From Burkholderiales bacterium (GTDB taxonomy: Bacteria > Pseudomonadota > Gammaproteobacteria > Burkholderiales > SG8-41), in assembly GCA_019746155.1 (NCBI GenBank), contig JAIESJ010000318.1:1-16315 (forward strand): a DNA stretch of 16,315 nt. Reading direction: 5' to 3'. Positions within the stretch are counted from its first letter, which is position 1; the number at the start of each line of letters is the position of its first letter. A model generated the notes under the pieces. It made no database searches and was not told the DNA's origin. It worked only from the letters and a program-made list of their open reading frames with translations. The position numbers and the translations under genes were made by a program. Shown in pieces: positions 13,887-16,315 of the stretch.

Positions 13887-14249
13887 ATGAAAGAACTCTT
13901 AAAACAGTGCACGTCCGTGCTCGGAGCAGGCTTCGCAGCCGCGTGTTGTCTGGGGGCGACCGCCGCCTTGTCGGTGCTGACTGCGATTGGTGCGGGTTTC
14001 CTGATTAACGACGCCTTGCTGATTCCGCTCTACCTCGCTTTGCTGGGGCTGAGCGCCTGGCTCCTCTACCGCTCGGCGCGGTCTCACGGCAACCTGACTC
14101 CGTTCCGGGCGGGCCTTGGCGGCTTGATCGTGGCGTTCGCCGGATTGTGGATTTCCCCGCCCCTGGTGTATGCCGGTCTCGCCGCGTTGATCGCAGGCAA
14201 CGTGTGGGATTTCCGGAACGGGCGCCGGGCGCCGGCATGTCAGCGTTAG
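13887..14249 (+). CDS. merC: MerC-like mercury transport protein
   Basis: 120-aa membrane protein with about four hydrophobic helices. A vicinal Cys pair sits in the first helix (AACCLG, Cys20-Cys21), the last helix region reads VYAGLAALIAGNVWDF, close to the MerC ending, and a Cys is four residues from the end. MerC is an inner-membrane Hg(II) importer that can work without MerP. I take ATG 13887 with GAGGG upstream; the frame is also open from GTG 13821, which overlaps the merA end. It diverges from the Tn21 type, so the family call is good but not certain; MerF-type is the alternative but is shorter. Confidence 0.78.
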   Translation: MKELLKQCTSVLGAGFAAACCLGATAALSVLTAIGAGFLINDALLIPLYLALLGLSAWLLYRSARSHGNLTPFRAGLGGLIVAFAGLWISPPLVYAGLAALIAGNVWDFRNGRRAPACQR

Positions 14250-14300
14250 GTTTTTCGTGGTCGCGCTGCGCGCAAGGCCATCGATCGACAGGCAGCCATC

Positions 14301-14555
14301 ATGGACACGACAAACACGACGAATACGACTTCTCCAGTGCGCGGAATCATGACCTACTTCATGGGGGCAATCGCGGTGTTAAGCTGCCCCTGTCATCTGC
14401 CGATCCTGATCGCCCTGCTTTCCGGCACCGCGGCGAGCGCTTTCCTCTCCGAGAACATTGGCCTGGCAGCGGTACTGTTGCTGCCGGTCTTCCTATTATC
14501 GGCGTTCGCCACGTGGCGCTTGCTGGACAAGAAGGAGACCGATCGCCAGCAGTAG
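14301..14555 (+). CDS. merE: MerE mercury transporter
   Basis: 84 aa with two hydrophobic helices. The diagnostic motif LSCPCHLPIL (Cys29, Cys31) matches the MerE core; the N-terminus is an odd Asp/Thr/Asn-rich tail before it. MerE is a small inner-membrane transporter reported to take up both inorganic and methyl mercury. Last gene of the mer operon, 51 bp behind the merC-like gene, with only a weak ribosome site. No merD follows; the spacer leads straight to the selenoprotein gene. Confidence 0.9.
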   Translation: MDTTNTTNTTSPVRGIMTYFMGAIAVLSCPCHLPILIALLSGTAASAFLSENIGLAAVLLLPVFLLSAFATWRLLDKKETDRQQ

Positions 14556-14582
14556 AGCACTTTTGTCAATGATTAACGCATT

Positions 14583-14604
14583 GTCGATGTATAATGTTAT
14601 CGAC
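14583..14604 (+). promoter_or_regulatory. Dyad over a TATAAT box before the selenoprotein gene
   Basis: GTCGAT (14583-14588) and ATCGAC (14599-14604) form a perfect 6-bp dyad with 10 nt between, and TATAAT (14590-14595) lies inside it. The nearest -35-like TTGTCA (14563-14568) is 21 bp away, longer than normal. It could be an operator on a promoter for the selenoprotein gene, about 115 bp upstream of its ATG. It is not a MerR box. Function is inferred. Confidence 0.4.
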
Positions 14605-14718
14605 TCGGGCATTCCAAAGTGTCCGGCGTGAGGAAGGTGTGGTTCTTCGGATCTAAGAAGTATTACGACTGGACTGTCAATGATGTACACGGAGTTGGAA
14701 AGTAAAGAAGAATGACCG

Positions 14719-15972
14719 ATGGTACGACTTGCCGACCTGCCCGAATGGGAACGCGAACACCTGCTTGAGAAAGCTGGGGAAGCTCCGCGGTTTACCTCCA
14801 GACCCTGGGTCAAAGGGGCTGCGCTTGCTCAGCGCCGCGTTGCGATTGTGACGACCTCTGGCGTACACCGGCGCGGCGATCGGCCGTTCAGTCTAATCCC
14901 GGGCACCGATTATCGGGTGATCCCCGGCGAAACCAGGGCCGACGAGCTGGTGATGAGTCACATCTCGGTTAATTTCGACCGCAGCGGCTTTCACGAAGAC
15001 GTGAACGTGGTTTTTCCCATCGACCGGTTGAAGGAACTTTCTAGGGACGGTGTGATTGGCTCGGTCGCCGATTTTCATTATGCCTTCATGGGTGCGGCTT
15101 GGCCGCCCACACGCTTCGAGCCGAAGGCGCGGGAACTCGCCGTTCTGCTCAAGAAAGACCGTGTCGACGCGGTGCTACTCACTCCAGTCTGACCAAACTG
15201 CACGTGCGCCGTCGGCGCACTGGGCCATTACCTGGAGGAGGAAGGCGTTGCCACCACGCAGATCAGCTTGGTGCGCGAGCACACGGAACTCATTCAGCCG
15301 CCGCGCGCGCTTTGGGTGCCCTTCATGCTCGGTCGGCCGCTCGGTGCGCCGAATGCACCGGGGTTCCAGCGCAAGGTCTTGATTGCGGCCTTGCGGCTGC
15401 TGGAGGCCGGGCCAGGGCCGGTGCTTCAGGACTTTCCGGAGGACGCGCCGGCACCGGTCAATGCCAGCGACATGGAGGGTTTCGCCTGTCCGGTGAGCCT
15501 GCGCCGCCCGCAGCCAGACGGCGACGGGGAGATAGATATGACCCAAGCGTTGCTCGACGAGGTCGCACAACTGCTTCCGTGGCACGATCTCGCGGTCCAG
15601 CGCCGGGGGCGCAGCACGGTCGGTATCAGCGGGATTGCGATTGAAGAAGCCGCCCGCTACGTTGCTTCTCATCTTGGCGCAGCGCCTGCGCCGAATTACG
15701 ACATGGAGATTTCCGTCGCGGAGGCGCTCAAGCGTGCCTGCGATGACCTCAAAGCTTTCTACTGCGAGGCGGCAGCGGCTCAGCCGGGAAATCCTGCCGG
15801 CGACGAAATCCAGGAGTGGTTCTGGCAGCAAACCGCGGCGGGCAGGTTGCTCCTGGATCTGCAAGAGGTTTGTCGCGAGAGCACGGACAAAAGCATGCAG
15901 ATGCTTGGCAGGAGCCTGTTGGTGCCAAGGGCAGTTTCGCATTCACTTCTTAAAGCTTCTGACACAATATAA
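14719..15972 (+). CDS. GrdB-family selenoprotein (in-frame TGA at codon 158)
   Basis: Two adjacent frames join into one of 417 aa if TGA 15190-15192 is read as selenocysteine. Before it: MVRLADLPEWEREHL, then VAIVTTSGVH and ADELVMSHISVNFD, as in the glycine/sarcosine/betaine (or D-proline) reductase selenoprotein B family. Around it: LLTPV-U-PNCTC, so Sec158 is followed by Cys161 and Cys163, resembling the U-x-x-C-x-x-C redox centre of GrdB. After it homology goes on without shift: VREHTELIQPPRALWVPF and GRPLGAP. A SECIS-like hairpin begins 11 nt after the TGA. These are redox enzymes or redox-like proteins; the proteobacterial members have no proven substrate. It follows merE by 163 bp and ends at a terminator. 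Simple nonsense mutation is the alternative, made unlikely by the intact frame and motif. selA/B/C/D are not in the window. Confidence 0.82.
15190..15220 (+). promoter_or_regulatory. UGA codon with SECIS-like stem-loop
   Basis: TGA is at 15190-15192. After 11 nt, GTGCGCC (15204-15210) and GGCGCAC (15214-15220) form a perfect 7-bp stem with loop GTC. Bacterial SECIS elements place an upper stem about this far behind the UGA with a G in the first two loop bases; both hold here. SelB would bind it to deliver Sec-tRNA. Confidence 0.7.
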
Positions 15973-15974
15973 CG

Positions 15975-15996
15975 CGTGCCGCGCTGGCACGATTTT
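15975..15996 (+). terminator. Terminator after the selenoprotein gene
   Basis: CGTGCC (15975-15980), loop GCGCT, GGCACG (15986-15991), then ATTTT. A 6-bp GC-rich stem begins three bases after the stop codon at 15972. The T-run is short, so termination may be partial. Confidence 0.6.
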
Positions 15997-16048
15997 GGCT
16001 CAAGGGCGCGAAGCAAGACACGCGGTTCAGACTGGGAAACGCGGAGTC

Positions 16049-16098
16049 CGGCATTCCGGCCGCCGCGGGGGGCCGGAATGCCGCGAGATCTGTCTCGC
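16049..16098. repeat. Two consecutive hairpins before the FAD oxidoreductase gene
   Basis: A perfect 13-bp stem (16049-16061 with 16071-16083, loop of 9) is directly followed by a 6-bp stem GCGAGA-TCTG-TCTCGC (16083-16098). There is no T-tract. The 240-bp gap between the selenoprotein and oxidoreductase genes otherwise holds only the terminator at 15975 and the ribosome site of the last gene. The hairpins could be an attenuator, a transcript stabiliser or a REP-like repeat. Confidence 0.6.
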
Positions 16099-16212
16099 GA
16101 CTGAAGCTGCGCGAGGTGCGCGTCACGGGTACGCTTCGGCGGCATCGACCGAAACCGATCATGGCGGTTGTTCACCGCGAACGCGGGAAGCATCGAAAAT
16201 CTGGAGGGTGCA

Positions 16213-16315
16213 ATGGCAAAAAAATACGACGCGATCGTCATCGGCACCGGACAATCCGGACCGTCCCTGGCCGCCCGGCTCACCAAAGAAGGCCTGAAGA
16301 CCGCCATCATCGAGC
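16213..16315 (+). CDS. FAD-dependent oxidoreductase, mercuric-reductase-like (partial)
   Basis: Only the first 34 codons are in the window; the gene continues past the end. The N-terminus YDAIVIGTGQSGPSLAARL followed by LKTAIIE is a Rossmann FAD fold with GxGxxG and the acidic end of the second strand, as in pyridine nucleotide-disulfide oxidoreductases often named mercuric reductase. It differs from the MerA upstream (no HMA domain). GGAGGG lies 4 nt before ATG 16213. Position directly behind the selenoprotein suggests a flavin reductase partner, but that is inference. Confidence 0.75.
   Translation, partial: MAKKYDAIVIGTGQSGPSLAARLTKEGLKTAIIE

Noticed and set aside
14628..14705. 25-codon GTG frame upstream of the selenoprotein
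   Set aside because: No ribosome site or recognisable motif; it overlaps other tiny frames, so I cannot support it.
15190..15192. TGA as a nonsense mutation or as the end of a real 157-aa gene
   Set aside because: The frame continues with family homology, the position is the redox residue, and a SECIS-like hairpin follows.
15973..16212. Selenocysteine tRNA (selC) in the gap after the selenoprotein
   Set aside because: The hairpins present do not form a tRNA cloverleaf with TCA anticodon or CCA end.

Overview
The window looks like chromosomal DNA of a betaproteobacterium, probably Burkholderiales or a neighbouring order. That rests on GC-rich codon use, the creatininase/cupin/D-2-hydroxyacid dehydrogenase trio, the multihaem and NPC-repeat cytochromes, a Tn501-like mer operon and a GrdB-type selenoprotein. 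The placement is inference; there is no rRNA or tRNA to settle it.

Left part (1-2700, + strand): four exact 72-bp tandem repeats lead into a catabolic-looking set of creatininase-family amidohydrolase, small cupin and D-2-hydroxyacid dehydrogenase. Then, on the - strand (2856-4372), come an anti-sigma-like DUF3379 protein and a permuted papain-like YiiX/YaeF-type hydrolase.

Middle part (4460-10644, - strand) is almost entirely exported or membrane proteins. In transcription order they are a pentahaem lipoprotein cytochrome c, a 79-aa secreted peptide made of NPCAAK repeats, a monohaem cytochrome c with the same repeats at both ends, a strong terminator, a His/acid-rich unknown protein, a cupredoxin-like protein, a small periplasmic protein, a DUF302 protein and a full-length YeeE/YedE (TsuA-type) sulfur transporter. 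Copies of a palindromic repeat with IS-like ends sit exactly at two gene 3' ends here and supply their stop codons.

Right part: a short secreted protein on the + strand converges on a complete mercury resistance operon (merR | merT-merP-merA-merC-like-merE, 11017-14555) with a textbook 19-bp-spaced mer operator-promoter. It is followed by a GrdB-family gene whose reading frame crosses an in-frame TGA (15190) within U-x-x-C-x-C, with a SECIS-like hairpin 11 nt downstream, so it is very probably a selenoprotein. The window ends in a mercuric-reductase-like FAD oxidoreductase.

The most interesting signals are three. First, the NPCAAK secreted peptide/cytochrome pair, a candidate undescribed periplasmic thiol or metal system. 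Second, a promoter pattern with identical 12-11-8 geometry in front of that pair, in front of the 71-aa secreted protein, and in front of the DUF3379 anti-sigma-like gene, which suggests one ECF sigma regulon. Third, the selenoprotein next to mer. The regulon idea ties the first locus to an anti-sigma-like gene 5.5 kb away, although no sigma factor gene lies in the window.
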